Assembly (NCBI GenBank): GCA_007127625.1
Contig: SKYZ01000234.1
Location: forward strand, 1 to 6,683
Direction: 5' to 3'
DNA: 6,683 bases
Origin: Aquisalimonas sp.
GTDB taxonomy: Bacteria; Pseudomonadota; Gammaproteobacteria; Nitrococcales; Aquisalimonadaceae
Shown here: positions 5,921-6,683 of the stretch, piece after piece
Numbering within the stretch: position 1 is the first letter of the stretch
How the letters are laid out: each line of letters starts with the position of its first letter
Notes under the pieces: model-generated
What the model was told of the DNA's origin: nothing
Databases searched by the model: none
What the model saw: only the letters and a program-made list of their open reading frames with translations
Position numbers and translations under genes: made by a program

Positions 5921-6328
5921 ATGCGCCTTCCGCAACCCAGACGCCGAGAGGTCGGCGAACCGGTCATCCCCCTGATCAACATCGTCTTCCTGTTGCTCAT
6001 CTTCTTCATGCTGGCCGGCACCTTCACCACGCCGGAGCCCTTTGCCGTGGATCCGCCGGAGGCACGCAGCGGCGACGCCGCCGAGGACGACGAAGGGGTC
6101 GTCCTGCTTGGTGCCGACGGGGCGCTCGCCTTCGAGGGTGAGGAATTGGCGGATCTGGATGCGCTTGAGCGCGCGGTGGAGCGTCGCCTGGACGGGGAAC
6201 CGGGGCTGCAGCTTCGGCTCAAGGCCGACGGCGACGCCGCCTCCCACCGCCTGCTGGACGTCATGGACCGTCTGCGTGATGCCGGGGCGGAGCGTCTGCT
6301 GCTGCTGACGGCGGAGGCGCCGGACTAA
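5921..6328 (+). CDS. ExbD2, second ExbD/TolR-family protein with Asn in place of the essential Asp
   Basis: Predicted 135-residue protein with the same layout as ExbD1: basic tail, one membrane helix at about 14-35, then a strongly acidic periplasmic domain (AAEDDEGV near residues 53-60). The helix reads IPLINIVFLLLIFFMLAGTF (16-35). Asn20 (codon AAC, 5978-5980) stands where ExbD1 has Asp21 and E. coli ExbD has Asp25. Loss of that Asp is known to inactivate E. coli ExbD, so this subunit probably does not carry protons itself and may pair with ExbD1. The rest of the helix and the reading frame are intact, which argues against a decaying gene. It starts 2 bases after the exbD1 stop, and its own stop overlaps the tonB ATG (TAATG). 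Confidence 0.88.
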   Translation: MRLPQPRRREVGEPVIPLINIVFLLLIFFMLAGTFTTPEPFAVDPPEARSGDAAEDDEGVVLLGADGALAFEGEELADLDALERAVERRLDGEPGLQLRLKADGDAASHRLLDVMDRLRDAGAERLLLLTAEAPD

Positions 6329-6683
6329 TGGGGCGGCTGCGCTGGCATCACTGGCTGGTCGCCTTGCTCGCCGCCGGTCTCCTGCACCTGGCGGTGCTCG
6401 GCCTGTACCGCCAGGCCAGCCCGGAACCGGAGGATGAGCAGCCCGCCGGTATCGAAGTCACCCTGACACCGACGGCCGGCGAGCCGGATGGTGCCGAGGA
6501 GCCGGAACCCGAGCCGGAACCCGAGCCCGAACCCGAGCCCGAACCGGAGCCGGAGCCAGAGCCAGAGCCGGAGCCAGAGCCGGAGCCAGAGCCGGAGCCA
6601 GAGCCGGAGCCAGAGCCGGAGCCGGAGCCAGAGCCGGAGCCAGAGCCGGAGCCGGAGCCGGAGCCAGAGCCGGAGCCAGAGCC
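6328..6683 (+). CDS. tonB: TonB energy-transducing protein, N-terminal part, cut by window edge
   Basis: 118 full codons are visible, with no stop before the edge. A short basic, aromatic cytoplasmic lead (MGRLRWHHW) precedes one membrane anchor at about 9-27. His20, in AAGLLHLAVLG, sits in the anchor like the functionally important His20 of E. coli TonB; the neighbouring Ser16 is Ala here. After the anchor, GIEVTLTP (42-49) resembles the ISVTMVTP that follows the anchor in E. coli. From residue 58 the chain is pure Glu-Pro to the edge. The globular C-terminal domain that binds TonB boxes of outer-membrane receptors would lie beyond the window. GGAGG at 6313-6317 is 10 bases before the ATG. 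TolA is unlikely because its middle domain is an Ala/Lys/Glu-rich helix. Confidence 0.88.
   Translation, partial: MGRLRWHHWLVALLAAGLLHLAVLGLYRQASPEPEDEQPAGIEVTLTPTAGEPDGAEEPEPEPEPEPEPEPEPEPEPEPEPEPEPEPEPEPEPEPEPEPEPEPEPEPEPEPEPEPEPE
6499..6683 (+). repeat. Hexanucleotide tandem repeat coding Glu-Pro dipeptides in tonB
   Basis: At least 30 complete 6-bp units of the form GA(A/G)CC(N) follow one another, plus part of a 31st at the window edge. The first eight units (to 6546) mix GAA and GAG with CCC and CCG. From 6547 on, every unit is GAGCCG or GAGCCA, often alternating as a 12-bp unit. The near-identical later part suggests recent expansion by slippage or unequal recombination; the varied 5' part looks older. 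Unit gain or loss keeps the reading frame. The repeat continues past the window. Confidence 0.95.

Noticed and set aside
4808..6683. Reading the last four genes as tolQ-tolR-tolA
   Set aside because: Two ExbD copies, a Glu-Pro spacer, and a TonB-like anchor with His20 followed by an IEVTLTP segment fit Exb/TonB better than Tol-Pal.
6499..6683. CRISPR array or non-coding satellite
   Set aside because: Units are 6 bp, contiguous and without spacers, and they stay in the tonB reading frame as Glu-Pro.

Overview
The window is GC-rich, densely coding DNA of a Gram-negative bacterium, most likely a gammaproteobacterium of the Ectothiorhodospiraceae/Chromatiales kind. That placement is an inference from four signs: high GC, lipopolysaccharide (LPS) inner-core genes of the KdkA/OpsX/WaaA type, a ubiquinone-type hydroxylase, and acidic (E/D-rich) periplasmic domains that would suit a halophile. 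I see no insertion sequence, tRNA, rRNA or CRISPR array.

Positions 1-2592 hold the LPS inner-core block. A truncated Kdo kinase gene (kdkA) runs leftward off the window edge. A heptosyltransferase I of the OpsX type (GT9) runs rightward, followed by waaA (Kdo transferase), which overlaps its stop by one base. Together these would add Kdo to lipid A, phosphorylate it, and place the first heptose on the phosphorylated Kdo. The start codons of kdkA and the heptosyltransferase overlap head to head.

Positions 2649-4584 hold two leftward genes. A PCMT-like methyltransferase comes first, with its catalytic-site serine apparently replaced. A UbiH/UbiF-family FAD monooxygenase follows. They converge on waaA across 56 bp.

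Positions 4585-4807 are a divergent control region. It holds a GC-rich hairpin followed by a T run, then an AT-rich island with an imperfect Fur-box-like palindrome and a plausible promoter.

Positions 4808-6683 hold a tightly packed rightward operon, exbB - exbD1 - exbD2 - tonB. This is an inner-membrane, proton-motive-force-driven energy module for TonB-dependent outer-membrane transport. Two points stand out. The second ExbD has Asn where the essential transmembrane Asp belongs, while the first ExbD keeps the Asp. The TonB spacer begins with at least 30 uninterrupted Glu-Pro dipeptides, encoded by a hexanucleotide tandem repeat that runs off the window.
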